From Paracoccaceae bacterium (GTDB lineage: Bacteria; Pseudomonadota; Alphaproteobacteria; Rhodobacterales; Rhodobacteraceae), in assembly GCA_024227755.1 (NCBI GenBank), contig JAAEUB010000142.1, positions 1 through 36,583 on the forward strand: a stretch of DNA of 36,583 nt. Reading direction: 5' to 3'. The number at the start of each line of letters is the position of its first letter. Position 1 is the first letter of the stretch. A model generated the notes under the pieces. The model had not been told where the DNA came from, did not search any database, and was given only the letters and a program-made list of their open reading frames with translations. A program made the position numbers and the translations under genes. Shown here one piece after another: positions 26,382-35,453 of this stretch.

Positions 26382-27287
26382 ATGAGCGATATTCCTGAAA
26401 CGATCGAAGCCACGCAGGCTTTGCTGGCGGCGCAGTCATATGTGTGTGACCGGCCCTTGGCAATCGTGGTTTTCCTTGCGCTCAAACTGGGGCGGCCATT
26501 GTTTCTGGAGGGCGAGGCCGGGGTCGGCAAAACCGAGATTGCCAAGGCGTTGGCGGCAGGTTTGGGGCGGCGATTGATCCGTCTGCAATGTTATGAGGGG
26601 CTGGACGCGGCCAGTGCCGTTTATGAGTGGAATTTTGCAGCTCAGATGGTGGCAATCCGCGCCGCTGAGGCTTCAGGCACCGGTGGGGAGGCGTTAAAGA
26701 CACAGCTTTTTTCCGACGAGTTCCTGATCCGTCGCCCCTTGTTGGAAGCAATGAGCCCGCAAGAGGGCGGCGCGCCGGTGCTGCTGATTGACGAACTTGA
26801 CCGCACCGATGAGCCCTTTGAGGCGTTTTTGCTTGAGGCTTTGTCGGATTTTCAGGTGACCATTCCCGAACTTGGTGCAATCAAGGCCCCCGAGCCGCCG
26901 ATCGTCATCCTGACTTCCAACCGCACTCGCGAGGTGCATGATGCCCTTAAGCGGCGCTGTCTTTATCATTGGGTCGAGTATCCGTCATTTGCCCGCGAGA
27001 TGGAAATCCTTGCCGCACGCGCGCCCGAGGCGTCAGAAAAACTGAGCCGCGAGGTTGTGGCGTTCGTACAAGCGTTGCGCCATGAGGACATTTTCAAACG
27101 CCCCGGCGTGGCCGAGACTATCGACTGGGCCAAATGCCTGCTGGCGCTTGACATGATCGAGCTTAGCCCGGATGTGATTGCCGACACTTTAGGCGCAATC
27201 TTGAAGTATCAAGACGACATAGCACGGCTTTCGGGCGGGGAAGCGGCGCGGATATTGAATGAGGCCAAACAAAGGCTTGCACCGTGA
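26382..27287 (+). CDS. MoxR-family AAA ATPase, CoxD-like
   Basis: CoxD-type MoxR ATPases help mature the active site of CO dehydrogenase-like molybdoenzymes, in partnership with CoxE. The 301-residue protein has Walker A GEAGVGKTE near residues 43-51, Walker B VLLIDELDR, sensor 1 ILTSNRTRE and the arginine finger region KRRCLYHWVEYP. The frame is open to 26238, but ATG 26382 (MSDIPETIE) gives the family's usual N-terminus. It is the first gene of a plus-strand operon, divergent from the glycan cluster. The 5' gap of 220 bases holds no gene and no promoter I can support. Confidence 0.88.
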   Translation: MSDIPETIEATQALLAAQSYVCDRPLAIVVFLALKLGRPLFLEGEAGVGKTEIAKALAAGLGRRLIRLQCYEGLDAASAVYEWNFAAQMVAIRAAEASGTGGEALKTQLFSDEFLIRRPLLEAMSPQEGGAPVLLIDELDRTDEPFEAFLLEALSDFQVTIPELGAIKAPEPPIVILTSNRTREVHDALKRRCLYHWVEYPSFAREMEILAARAPEASEKLSREVVAFVQALRHEDIFKRPGVAETIDWAKCLLALDMIELSPDVIADTLGAILKYQDDIARLSGGEAARILNEAKQRLAP

Positions 27288-27296
27288 AACCGGCGC

Positions 27297-27339
27297 AAAA
27301 TTCTTCAAAGAATTTTGGTAAGAAAATTCGAATTTTCTT
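27297..27339. repeat. Paired palindromes, copy B (coxD-coxE)
   Basis: A near-perfect 20-base palindrome at 27297-27316 (AAAATTCTT/AAGAATTTT around CA) is followed by GGT and a perfect one at 27320-27339. The latter is identical to 18085-18104. The two units are in the opposite order from copy A. It lies between the MoxR and CoxE genes. Confidence 0.75.
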
Positions 27340-27362
27340 GCCTGCCTTGCGGGGGGTGGACA

Positions 27363-28610
27363 TTGCCTGAATATCCGGCCCTTGATCTGCCTGAAAACCC
27401 GCGTCTAACCGCCAATCTTACCCATTTCGCCCGTGCGTTAAGGGCCGCCGGGTTGCCGGTGGGTCCAGGCAAGGTGATCGAGGCGGCGCGGGCGGTGGCG
27501 GCCGCTGGGTTTTCTGAACGCCGCGACTTTTTCTGGGTACTGAACGCGGTTTTTGTTTCGCGCCCTGAACACAGGGCGGTATTTGCCCAGGTCTTTCGTC
27601 TGTTCTGGCGTGACCCGCGATATCTTGAACACATGATGGCAATGATGCTGCCTGCAATTCGTGGTGTGGCCGAAGAACGCGTGACCAAGCCTGCAGAAAA
27701 GCGCGCCGCCGGGGCGCTTTTGGATGGGGTGGAGCGTGATGCGCCGGATCTGCCGGAAGGTGAGGCGACGGAGCTTGAAATCGACGCTTCGCTGACAATG
27801 TCGGAACAAGAACGCCTGCGCAGCCTTGATTTTGAACAGATGGACATGGCTGAAATGGCCGAGGCGAAACGCATGCTGGCGCGGCTGGCTTTGCCGGTGC
27901 CGCCGCTGATCTCGCGCCGCTATCAGGCGACCCACAGGGGCCACAGCCCGGATTGGCGCCGAACCTTGCGTCAGGCGATGCGCTACGGTGGCGAAGTGCA
28001 GGATTTTGCCCGTAAAAACCACCGGATACGCTGGCCGAACCTTGTGGTCCTGTGTGACATTTCAGGGTCGATGTCGGCCTATAGTCGCGCGGTTTTGCAT
28101 TTCCTGCATGCGGTTTCAAACCATAAAGGAGCGGGATGGGCGCGTGTTCATGGCTTTACCTTTGGCACGCGGCTGACAAATATCACCCGCCATCTGGCCA
28201 CCCGTGATGTGGATGCAGCACTGGCCGCTGCCGGGGCCATGGCGCAAGACTGGGAAGGTGGCACACGCATCGGCGACTGCCTGCATGCCTTCAACCGCGA
28301 CTGGTCGCGCAGGGTGTTGGGGCAGGGGGCGGTATTGATCGTCATCACGGACGGGTTGGAGCGCGGTGACCCGGTGCAACTGGCCCGGGAAATGCAGCGC
28401 CTGCACCTGTCCGCCCGTCATCTGATCTGGCTTAATCCGTTGCTGCGCTGGGATGAATTTGCCCCCAAAGCTGCCGGTATCCGCGCCATGTTGCCTCATG
28501 TGGATGCCTTTCGCGCAGGGCATAATATTGCTGCACTTGAAGGGCTGGCCGAGGCAATTTCACGCCCGGCTGATGCGGGCGAAAAGGCACGTTTGATGGC
28601 GATGCTTTGA
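27363..28610 (+). CDS. VWA domain protein, CoxE-like
   Basis: CoxE pairs with the MoxR ATPase CoxD in assembling the Mo-Cu or Mo centre of the enzyme encoded downstream. The protein of about 415 residues begins PEYPALDLPENPRLTANLTHFARALRAAGLPVGPG, as in the family. It carries a von Willebrand A domain whose metal-binding MIDAS motif CDISGSMS (DxSxS) lies near residue 232, with TFGTRLTNITRHL and VITDGLERGD following. The start is probably TTG 27363 after GGGGGGTGG; an in-frame TTG at 27315 would translate part of the palindrome and seems unlikely. Confidence 0.87.
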   Translation: MPEYPALDLPENPRLTANLTHFARALRAAGLPVGPGKVIEAARAVAAAGFSERRDFFWVLNAVFVSRPEHRAVFAQVFRLFWRDPRYLEHMMAMMLPAIRGVAEERVTKPAEKRAAGALLDGVERDAPDLPEGEATELEIDASLTMSEQERLRSLDFEQMDMAEMAEAKRMLARLALPVPPLISRRYQATHRGHSPDWRRTLRQAMRYGGEVQDFARKNHRIRWPNLVVLCDISGSMSAYSRAVLHFLHAVSNHKGAGWARVHGFTFGTRLTNITRHLATRDVDAALAAAGAMAQDWEGGTRIGDCLHAFNRDWSRRVLGQGAVLIVITDGLERGDPVQLAREMQRLHLSARHLIWLNPLLRWDEFAPKAAGIRAMLPHVDAFRAGHNIAALEGLAEAISRPADAGEKARLMAML

Positions 28611-28696
28611 AGTAGACCCGTTTGGCCGTGCATTTGGTTGGACGCCCGCACTTTTCCTCTCTTGCAACCACCGCGCCGCTGCGCCACCTTGGTTTT

Positions 28697-29665
28697 ATGA
28701 GCGAGATAAACGACATTCCCGAAAAGGCACTGATCTGGCACCGTGACGGGCGCGGTGCGGTTTTGGCCACTGTAGTACAGACCTGGGGATCAGCTCCGCG
28801 CCCGGTCGGCAGCCAATTGGCGATCAGTGGCAAAGGCGAGATTGCCGGCTCGGTCTCGGGCGGTTGTGTCGAGGGCGCGGTGGTTGTCGAAGCGCAGGAA
28901 GCGCTGGGCGACGGGCGTTCGCGGGTTCTGGAATTTGGCGTTTCCGACGACGAGGCCTTTGCCGTCGGGCTGGCATGTGGAGGCAAAATCAGGGTGCTGG
29001 TTGAGCCGGTTGGGGCCGGATTGAGCGAGGAGATACTGACGCAGCTGGTCGAGGCACGAACAAAACGTATTCCGGTGGCCTATGTGGTTGATACGGGAAA
29101 CTGGACGCGGGCAATTGTGGATACGGGATCATATCCCGAGCGTTTTCGCGCCGACAAGTCCGGCTTTGAAGCTGACGAGTTCACGTTTGTCGCCATTCAC
29201 AACCCACCCCTGCGGATGATCGTGGTGGGGGCGGTCCATATCGCACAGGCCCTGATACCGATGGCACAACTGGCGGGGTATGATGTGACATTGATTGACC
29301 CGCGCGCGGCTTTCGCAACGCCCGAGCGATTTAAGGGGGTTCAGATTGAGGTCGATTACCCCGACGAGGTGCTGGCGGGTTTCGGGCTGGATGCGCGATC
29401 GGCCATGGTCACCCTTTCACACGACCCCAAAATTGATGATCCGGGGATCATCGCGGCCCTGCAATCAGACGTTTTTTATCTGGGCTGTCTTGGCTCAACC
29501 CGCACCCATGCCAAACGGGTGGCGCGACTGGAAACTGCGGGTTTCAAAGCTGATGCGATTGCGCGGATACATGCGCCTGTTGGGCTTGATCTCGGCTCGC
29601 GCACTCCGGCCGAGATTGCCCTTTCGGTGATGGCTGAGATTACCCAAAGCCTCAGGCGCGGCTGA
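28697..29665 (+). CDS. XdhC/CoxI family protein
   Basis: XdhC-type proteins bind molybdenum cofactor and deliver it, after sulfuration, to xanthine dehydrogenase-family enzymes. The 322-residue product has the N-terminal block GSAPRPVGSQLAIS with AGSVSGGCVEGAVV, and a C-terminal Rossmann-like part with IVVGAVHIAQALIPMA and TLIDPRAAFATPERF, then FYLGCLGSTRTHAKR. ATG 28697 matches the family start; 86 bases separate it from coxE. Its stop overlaps the next start by one base (TGATG). Confidence 0.9.
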   Translation: MSEINDIPEKALIWHRDGRGAVLATVVQTWGSAPRPVGSQLAISGKGEIAGSVSGGCVEGAVVVEAQEALGDGRSRVLEFGVSDDEAFAVGLACGGKIRVLVEPVGAGLSEEILTQLVEARTKRIPVAYVVDTGNWTRAIVDTGSYPERFRADKSGFEADEFTFVAIHNPPLRMIVVGAVHIAQALIPMAQLAGYDVTLIDPRAAFATPERFKGVQIEVDYPDEVLAGFGLDARSAMVTLSHDPKIDDPGIIAALQSDVFYLGCLGSTRTHAKRVARLETAGFKADAIARIHAPVGLDLGSRTPAEIALSVMAEITQSLRRG

Positions 29666-30642
29666 TGCGGTTTGGCCCGGTACCTTTGCTCGATGCGAAA
29701 GGCGCGGTGCTGGCGCATTCAGTGGCCATAAAGGGCGGTCGGCTGCGCAAAGGAATTGTCCTAACAGCCAAACATTTGGAGACTCTTGCCGAAGCGGGGG
29801 TGCAAAAGGTCACGGTGGCGCGGCTTGAGCCGGGCGATGTGGGCGAAGATGCGGCCGCGACCCGGTTGGCGACAGCCTTGAAGGGCGCGGGGCTTCGCGC
29901 CTCAAAGGCTTCGACCGGGCGGGTAAATCTATACGCTGAGGCTGCTGGTATTTTGCAGGTTGATCGAAGCGCTGTGAATGCGCTTAACCAAGTTGAGCCG
30001 ATGATCACCTTGGCAACCTTGCCACAGTGGCGACGGGTGGAGGCGGGCGGTCTGGTGGCGACGGTCAAGATCATATCCTATGCAGTGCCAGAGGTGGGAT
30101 TGAAGCAGGCATGCAAGGCTGCTTTGGGTGCCGTCCGGCTTCGCCAGCCCGTATTCTCCAAGGTGTCGCTGGTTCAAACAATGGTGGGCGAGGGGGACGG
30201 TGAAAAGGGGCGCCGCGCGCTTGTCACCAGACTTGAGCGTTTGGGCGTAGAGCTTGTGTCCCACGATCTTGTGCCCCACGAGATCGAGGCTTGCAGCCGA
30301 GGGCTGAGCCGGGCTGGAGGCGAGGTTTTATTTGTCCTGACTGGGTCTGCGACCTCTGACATTCACGACATCGCACCCGAAGCTTTGCGCGCGGCAGGGG
30401 GCAAGGTCACCCATTTTGGTATGCCGGTAGATCCCGGTAACCTGTTGTTTATTGGTGAGTTAAACGGCAAACCAGTGATCGGCCTGCCGGGTTGCGCGCG
30501 ATCGCCTGCGTTAAACGGGGCCGATTGGGTGATGGAACGTATTTTGTGTGGTGTTCCGATTGGTGGCGAGGATATTGCCGCGATGGGCGTGGGTGGATTG
30601 CTGAAAGAAATGCCGTCGCGTCCTTACCCCCGCGAGGGATAG
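29665..30642 (+). CDS. Molybdopterin-binding (MoCF domain) protein
   Basis: This 325-residue protein has a MogA/MoeA-like molybdopterin-binding domain in its second half: VGEGDGEKGRRALVTRLERLGVE, VLFVLTGSATSDIHDIAPEAL, and THFGMPVDPGNLLFIGELNGKPVIGLPGCARSPALNG. The N-terminal 60 residues, with LRKGIVLTAKHLETLAEAGV, resemble the MoeA entry region. It is shorter than MoeA and lacks its full domain set. In form II cox operons such genes sit beside xdhC and probably handle or insert the cofactor. It is coupled to xdhC by overlap. Confidence 0.83.
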   Translation: MRFGPVPLLDAKGAVLAHSVAIKGGRLRKGIVLTAKHLETLAEAGVQKVTVARLEPGDVGEDAAATRLATALKGAGLRASKASTGRVNLYAEAAGILQVDRSAVNALNQVEPMITLATLPQWRRVEAGGLVATVKIISYAVPEVGLKQACKAALGAVRLRQPVFSKVSLVQTMVGEGDGEKGRRALVTRLERLGVELVSHDLVPHEIEACSRGLSRAGGEVLFVLTGSATSDIHDIAPEALRAAGGKVTHFGMPVDPGNLLFIGELNGKPVIGLPGCARSPALNGADWVMERILCGVPIGGEDIAAMGVGGLLKEMPSRPYPREG

Positions 30643-30650
30643 CGTGAGGT

Positions 30651-30681
30651 AGCGCTATCAAAATGAGTGGCTTCGCCACGC
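30651..30681 (+). repeat. 31-base dispersed repeat, copy 2
   Basis: It matches 6453-6483 at 29 of 31 positions and lies 8 bases after the molybdopterin-binding gene's stop. It contains the hairpin GTGGCTTCGCCAC. In both copies the repeat sits at the very end of a gene on the same strand. Confidence 0.7.
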
Positions 30682-30780
30682 TGGTTTCTGATTGGTGCCA
30701 AACCCGAATCTTGCATTTTTACTGCGACATTCTGGCAGGATTTCTATTCCCTTAAGGCCAAAGTCGTGTTTAACTTGATG

Positions 30781-30820
30781 AAAACAAGAAAAGACAAAAG
30801 AAAAGACATGGGAGAAAAAT
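30781..30820 (+). promoter_or_regulatory. Purine-rich leader and ribosome binding site of coxS
   Basis: The 40 bases before coxS are almost all A and G, with AAAAGACA repeated. They end in GGGAG (30810-30814), six bases before the ATG. Such an unstructured leader favours strong translation. No clear promoter was identified in 30682-30780. Confidence 0.5.
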
Positions 30821-31303
30821 ATGACACAGGTCTCAATGACCGTGAACGGCAAGGCTGTTTCGGTCGAAGCTGAAGGAAACACCCTTTTATCGACATTTCT
30901 GCGTGAGGGGCTGGGGATGACCGGCACTCATGTTGGCTGTGACACCAGCCAGTGTGGCGTTTGCGTGGTGCATGTGAACGGCCGCCCGGTGAAAAGCTGC
31001 AATATGTTTGCTGCCGAGGCCGAGGGCGCTGAAGTTGCCACGATCGAGGGGATGGCGAACGAAGATGGCTCTCTAGGTGTCATTCAGCAGGCGTTTCAGG
31101 ACAATCACGGGCTGCAATGCGGGTTTTGCACACCAGGCATGGTGATGTCGGCGGCCGCGCTTTTAGCCGAAAACCCAAAACCCAGCGAGGCCGAGATCCG
31201 CGCCTATCTCAGCGGTAACCTGTGTCGCTGTACGGGGTATCACAATATTATCAAATCAATTCTGGCAGCGTCCGGACAAGAGATGAAGGTGGCAGCAGAA
31301 TGA
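30821..31303 (+). CDS. coxS: CODH-like small subunit, 2Fe-2S protein (CoxS)
   Basis: This is the electron-transfer subunit of a molybdenum hydroxylase of the xanthine oxidase/CO dehydrogenase family. The 160-residue product has both expected 2Fe-2S sites: a plant ferredoxin-type one with C40, C45, C48 and C60 (CDTSQCGVC...SC), and a helical one with C100, C103, C135 and C137 (CGFC...CRC). All eight ligands are present. It heads the structural part of the operon and overlaps the following small gene as ATGA. Confidence 0.93.
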   Translation: MTQVSMTVNGKAVSVEAEGNTLLSTFLREGLGMTGTHVGCDTSQCGVCVVHVNGRPVKSCNMFAAEAEGAEVATIEGMANEDGSLGVIQQAFQDNHGLQCGFCTPGMVMSAAALLAENPKPSEAEIRAYLSGNLCRCTGYHNIIKSILAASGQEMKVAAE

Positions 31304-31665
31304 AGCATTTTCCTATACTCCACGTCGCAGCATTGTCGCTTTTGTTACCGTTCACCGCATCGCAGGGTCTGGCCGAGGGTTGGTCGGTATATGACCTTGG
31401 CGAAATGGCTGATCGCGAAACCTGTAAGAGCAAGGCGCGCAATGTCATCAACTCCTATATCTTCAAATACGGCGGGGGCAATACGTCCGAGGCCAGCTGG
31501 TCAGTGTACGGCTATGACCTGGAGCCGGGAGATCAGGATGCGGTCATTATGTGTCCGTGGGTTCCCGGCGGCGGGGTCATGGCCATTTTGAATGTGCACG
31601 GGGAAACCAGTGATGAACAACGTATCTTTACTGCCGATACGATTGATCTGTTCTGGAACAAATAA
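31300..31665 (+). CDS. Secreted protein of unknown function within the cox operon
   Basis: The 121-residue product starts [20 protein letters not shown], a plain Sec signal peptide with likely cleavage near GLAEG, and no twin-arginine motif. The mature part of about 95 residues has two cysteines (RETCKSK and VIMCPWV) that could form a disulfide, and mixed polar sequence. I do not recognise the family. The ATG overlaps the coxS stop by four bases, so it is translationally coupled to coxS. Its product is expected in the periplasm while the CODH-like enzyme is cytoplasmic, which makes the position odd. It ends 52 bases before coxL. Confidence 0.75.
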   Translation: MKHFPILHVAALSLLLPFTASQGLAEGWSVYDLGEMADRETCKSKARNVINSYIFKYGGGNTSEASWSVYGYDLEPGDQDAVIMCPWVPGGGVMAILNVHGETSDEQRIFTADTIDLFWNK

Positions 31666-31717
31666 TGCGCAACCGGCCTGTCAGGCCATGGATTAGCGCA
31701 AAAAGGGAGGATTACAC

Positions 31718-34093
31718 ATGCCAGCAGACGGCACAGCAAACGGCGGCATAGGAGCTGCAACCAAGCGGCGCGAGGATGTCCGGTTTTTAACCGGCAAGGG
31801 AAATTATACCGACGACATCAATATGCGCGGACAGGCCTATGTGGTTTTCGTGCGTTCTCAGGTCGCCCACGGCGTCTTGAACGGCGTTGATACCGCAGAC
31901 GCGTCCGCAATGCCCGGTGTAATCCGGGTATTCACCGGCGCAGATTTCGCCGAGGTGGGCGGGGTGCCCTGTGGCTGGTGTGTTACCGACAAGCATGGTG
32001 AACCGATGCAGGAACCCAAGCACCCGGTGCTGGCCGAGGGCAAGGTGCGCTATGTCGGCGATGCCATTGCTGCTGTGGTTGCCGAAACCGAAAGCCAGGC
32101 ACGCGATGCGGCCGAGGCGGTCGCTGTTGACATCGAAGAATTGCCCGCCGTGGTTGATATGAAGGCAGCTTTGGTTGAAGGCAGCACCAAGGTGCACGAC
32201 GATTTAGGCTCAAACCTTTGTTATGACTGGGGTTTTGTTGAAGAGAACAAGGATGCGGTTGAGCAGGCGATGTTCAGTGCGGCCCATGTGACGACGCTGG
32301 AGCTGGTCAATAACCGGCTGATTGCCAATGCGCTGGAGCCTCGGGTTGCGATTGGTGACTATAATTCTGCGGCTGGTGATTCGACGCTTTATACAACCAG
32401 CCAGAACCCGCATGTGATCCGCCTGTTGATGGGCGCGTTTGTGCTGGGCATTCCCGAACATAAGCTGCGCGTCGTTGCCCCGGATGTGGGCGGTGGATTT
32501 GGCTCGAAGATCTTCCACTATGCGGAAGAGGCTTTTTGCACCTTTGCCGCGAAGGCGTTGAATATGCCGGTGAAATGGACCGCGCAACGTTCAGAAAGCT
32601 TTATCACTGATGCGCATGGGCGTGACCATGTGACCAAGATTGAACTGGCCTTGGACGAGGATAACAATTTCACCGCCGTGCGCACCGAAACTTACGCCAA
32701 TATGGGGGCCTACCTTTCGACCTTCGCGCCAAGTGTGCCGACATGGCTGCACGGCACATTGATGGCCGGGAACTATAAGACCCCGGTGATTTATGTGAAC
32801 GTCAAGGCGGTCTTCACCAACACGGTGCCGGTCGATGCTTACCGCGGTGCCGGGCGACCCGAGGCCAGTTTCCAGTTGGAACGTGTCATCGACAAGGCAG
32901 CGCGCGAACTGGGCGTTGATCCCATTGCGCTTAGGCGCCACAACTTCATTACCGAGTTTCCTTATGCGACCCCGGTGGCGGTGGAATATGACACCGGTGA
33001 CTATAACGCCACCATGGATAAGCTTGAGGAGATCGGTGATCTTTCGGGCTTTGAGGCGCGCCGCGCCGCCAGTGCCGAAAAGGGGCTTTTGCGCGGGCTT
33101 GGGGTCAATTGCTACATTGAAGCCTGCGGTATTGCGCCTTCTAGCCTTGTTGGCCAATTGGGCGCGCGCGCCGGACTTTATGAAAGCGCGACCGTAAGGG
33201 TCAACGCCACCGGCGGTCTGGTGGTAATGACCGGCAGCCATAGTCACGGGCAAGGTCACGAAACCGCCTTTCCACAAGTGGTGGCCGATATGATCGGGAT
33301 TGATGCAAGCATGGTCGAGATCGTGCACGGCGATACTGCCAATACACCGATGGGCATGGGGACTTACGGGTCCCGGTCCCTGGCGGTAGGCGGAAGTGCG
33401 ATGGTCAAAGCGACCGAGAAGATCATTGCCAAGGCCAAAAAAATAGCGGCCCACCTGATGGAGGCCGCCGATAGTGATATTGAGCTCAAGGATGGTCAGT
33501 TCAGTGTTGCCGGCACCGACAAATCTGTGGCCTGGGGCGATGTTACCCTGGCTGCTTATGTGCCGCATAATTACCCGCTGGAAGAGATAGAGCCGGGGCT
33601 GGAGGAAACCGCGTTTTACGACCCGGCCAATTTCACCTATCCCGCCGGTGCCTATGCCTGCGAGGTCGAAGTTGATCCCGAGACCGGTAAGGTCAGTATC
33701 GCCAGCTTTGCGGCGGCAGATGACTTTGGCAATATTGTCAATCCGATGATCGTTGACGGTCAGGTGCATGGCGGCATAGGTCAGGGTATCGGTCAGGCGC
33801 TGCTGGAACACGCGGTTTATGACGAGGATGGCCAGTTGCTAAGCGGCTCTTTCATGGATTATGCCATGCCGCGTGCTGATGATGTGCCGTTTTATACCGT
33901 TGATCATTCCTGTCAGACACCGTGTACGCATAACCCCCTGGGGGTGAAAGGCTGCGGCGAAGCAGGTGCAATTGGCAGCCCGCCGGCGGTGGTCAATGCC
34001 GTTGTCGACGCGCTGCAAAGGGCAGGCCACGACATCACCCATATCGACATGCCACTTTCGCCATCGCGCGTTTGGTCAGCAATTAATTCCTGA
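31718..34093 (+). CDS. coxL: Form II (BMS) CODH-like molybdenum subunit (CoxL)
   Basis: The catalytic, molybdopterin-binding subunit of 791 residues. The active-site loop reads AYRGAGR at residues 374-380, the signature of form II (BMS) enzymes; true form I CO dehydrogenases have AYxCSFR, whose Cys binds copper. Other motifs seen are GKGNYTDDI at the start, [15 protein letters not shown], and GCGEAGAIG with the catalytic Glu at about 748. Gene order S-L-M also fits form II. Substrate is uncertain: form II carriers among roseobacters commonly fail to oxidise CO. ATG 31718 follows GGGAGGA. Confidence 0.93.
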   Translation: MPADGTANGGIGAATKRREDVRFLTGKGNYTDDINMRGQAYVVFVRSQVAHGVLNGVDTADASAMPGVIRVFTGADFAEVGGVPCGWCVTDKHGEPMQEPKHPVLAEGKVRYVGDAIAAVVAETESQARDAAEAVAVDIEELPAVVDMKAALVEGSTKVHDDLGSNLCYDWGFVEENKDAVEQAMFSAAHVTTLELVNNRLIANALEPRVAIGDYNSAAGDSTLYTTSQNPHVIRLLMGAFVLGIPEHKLRVVAPDVGGGFGSKIFHYAEEAFCTFAAKALNMPVKWTAQRSESFITDAHGRDHVTKIELALDEDNNFTAVRTETYANMGAYLSTFAPSVPTWLHGTLMAGNYKTPVIYVNVKAVFTNTVPVDAYRGAGRPEASFQLERVIDKAARELGVDPIALRRHNFITEFPYATPVAVEYDTGDYNATMDKLEEIGDLSGFEARRAASAEKGLLRGLGVNCYIEACGIAPSSLVGQLGARAGLYESATVRVNATGGLVVMTGSHSHGQGHETAFPQVVADMIGIDASMVEIVHGDTANTPMGMGTYGSRSLAVGGSAMVKATEKIIAKAKKIAAHLMEAADSDIELKDGQFSVAGTDKSVAWGDVTLAAYVPHNYPLEEIEPGLEETAFYDPANFTYPAGAYACEVEVDPETGKVSIASFAAADDFGNIVNPMIVDGQVHGGIGQGIGQALLEHAVYDEDGQLLSGSFMDYAMPRADDVPFYTVDHSCQTPCTHNPLGVKGCGEAGAIGSPPAVVNAVVDALQRAGHDITHIDMPLSPSRVWSAINS

Positions 34094-34105
34094 GGAGGAC
34101 GAGAC

Positions 34106-34891
34106 ATGTATGCATTCGACATAAAACGGCCTTCCAAGCTGAAAAAAGCCAGGAAGATATTGAAGAAAAATGAAGGCGCGCAGGTTTTGGGCGGTGGTCA
34201 AACCCTGATCCCAACCCTGAAACAACGTCTTGCTGCACCTTCGGCGCTGGTCTCATTGGCCCGGATTGACGAGCTGAAAGGCATCAGGCAAAAAGGTGAC
34301 GAGTTGATCATCGGTGCCGCTTCAACACACGAGGAAGTGGCGGCAGATGGCACCATCGCGGCGCTTTCTTCGCTTGCCGGTGGCATTGGAGATCCGGCCG
34401 TGCGCGCTCGTGGAACCATTGGCGGCTCGCTTGCCAATAATGATCCGTCGGCCTGTTATCCGGCAGCGGCTTTGGGGCTTTGTGCCACCATTGTCACCAA
34501 CAAGCGCAAGATCTCGGCAGATGAGTTTTTCACGGGGCTGTTCGAGACAGCTTTGCGCGACGGTGAAATCATCAAAGCCGTAAACTTCCCGATACCAGAA
34601 GCTGCGGCCTACGAAAAGTTTGACCAGCCCGCCAGCCGCTTTGCGCTGGTAGGTGTCTTTGTCTCGCAATGCAAAGGCGATGTACGGGTAGCGGTAACCG
34701 GAGCTTCGGAAGACGGAGTATTTCGCTGGGCTGACGCCGAAGCGGCGCTGGCCGAAAACTTCAACCCAGCCGCACTTGAAGGGCTTTCTGTCGATCCCGC
34801 AGGGATGATCGCCGACATACATGGCAGCCCGGAATACCGGGCGCATCTGATTGGCGTGATGGCCAAAAGGGCAGTGGCCGCAGCGGGCTGA
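34106..34891 (+). CDS. coxM: CODH-like FAD-binding medium subunit (CoxM)
   Basis: This subunit takes electrons from CoxS to FAD. The 261-residue product has the family FAD motifs [14 protein letters not shown] near residues 29-42 and [13 protein letters not shown] near 108-120, plus [10 protein letters not shown] between them. It is somewhat shorter than classical CoxM of about 285 residues, mostly at the C-terminus. It starts 12 bases after coxL behind GGAGGA and is followed almost at once by a small membrane protein gene. Identification is firm; substrate is not. Confidence 0.92.
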   Translation: MYAFDIKRPSKLKKARKILKKNEGAQVLGGGQTLIPTLKQRLAAPSALVSLARIDELKGIRQKGDELIIGAASTHEEVAADGTIAALSSLAGGIGDPAVRARGTIGGSLANNDPSACYPAAALGLCATIVTNKRKISADEFFTGLFETALRDGEIIKAVNFPIPEAAAYEKFDQPASRFALVGVFVSQCKGDVRVAVTGASEDGVFRWADAEAALAENFNPAALEGLSVDPAGMIADIHGSPEYRAHLIGVMAKRAVAAAG

Positions 34892-34894
34892 AGC

Positions 34895-35305
34895 TTGGCT
34901 GTGATCGCTGATATCTGGGGCAGCTTTCGTCGGTTGCCCCTTTGGGTGCAGGTCTGGGTGGCGTTGATACTGGTGCCGGTGAATTTGGCGTCGCTTGCAT
35001 TTGTGGGGCTTGCAGACGGGCGATGGGTCGCGTTGTTTGCGGTTGGTGGGATGCTACCAAATGTTGCCATCATGATCCGAGAGCGTGGGTTATCAAAAGC
35101 CATGGCGCTGCCTCATCTGGTGATTTGGATTCCATTGGTCGGAGTGGTCGCGTGGATCTTGCTGATGTATCGGTTATTTGGATCGGAGCCTTCCACCAAT
35201 TTCATGACATTTCTCATGTTGCTCTTGGTAACCGATTTGATCTCACTTGGCTTTGATGTTCCGGACGCTTGGAAATGGTGGAAAGGGTCGCGCGATATCG
35301 CCTGA
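34895..35305 (+). CDS. Small integral membrane protein at the end of the cox operon
   Basis: The product of up to 136 residues has about four hydrophobic segments: WVQVWVALILVPVNLASLAFVG, WVALFAVGGMLPNVAIM, LVIWIPLVGVVAWILLMYRL and FLMLLLVTDLISLGFDV. It ends in a charged tail, DAWKWWKGSRDIA. I recall similar proteins of unknown function near roseobacter cox genes but cannot name a family. The start is TTG 34895 or GTG 34901. It lies three bases after coxM, so it is in the same transcript. It could anchor the enzyme or receive its electrons, but nothing in the sequence shows this. Confidence 0.72.
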   Translation: MAVIADIWGSFRRLPLWVQVWVALILVPVNLASLAFVGLADGRWVALFAVGGMLPNVAIMIRERGLSKAMALPHLVIWIPLVGVVAWILLMYRLFGSEPSTNFMTFLMLLLVTDLISLGFDVPDAWKWWKGSRDIA

Positions 35306-35321
35306 GCGCTTGTCCAAAACA

Positions 35322-35348
35322 AAAGCCCCCGCGAAATGCAGGGGCTTT
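35322..35348 (-). terminator. Rho-independent terminator, best fit for infC
   Basis: AAAGCCCC (35322-35329) pairs with GGGGCTTT (35341-35348). Read on the minus strand the stem is followed by TGTTTTGG, giving a U-rich tail, so it fits infC best. On the plus strand the tail is weak but it may also stop the cox operon, which ends 16 bases before. Confidence 0.75.
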
Positions 35349-35378
35349 CAGTTTCACTGATCGCTTTAGGCCGGGGCC

Positions 35379-35420
35379 AAGGATTTTCGAAAATCCTTGC
35401 GTAAGCGCTTTCGAAAGCGC
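35379..35420. repeat. Paired TTCGAA-centred palindromes, copy C (infC 3' region)
   Basis: Two perfect palindromes: 20 bases at 35379-35398 (core GATTTTCGAAAATC) and 16 bases at 35405-35420 (GCGCTTTCGAAAGCGC), separated by GCGTAA. The layout matches copies A and B, but arm sequences differ. Confidence 0.75.
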
Positions 35421-35453
35421 CTCCTCCCCCCTTTGACCTATTTCGCTCTCGGC

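Noticed and set aside
32591-33811. Minus-strand open frame of 406 codons within coxL
   Set aside because: coxL is unambiguous on the other strand and the antisense product is rich in His, Gly and Arg with no recognisable domain.
31718-34093. True form I CO dehydrogenase (copper-molybdenum)
   Set aside because: The active-site loop is AYRGAGR, without the Cys of AYxCSFR, and the order is S-L-M rather than M-S-L.
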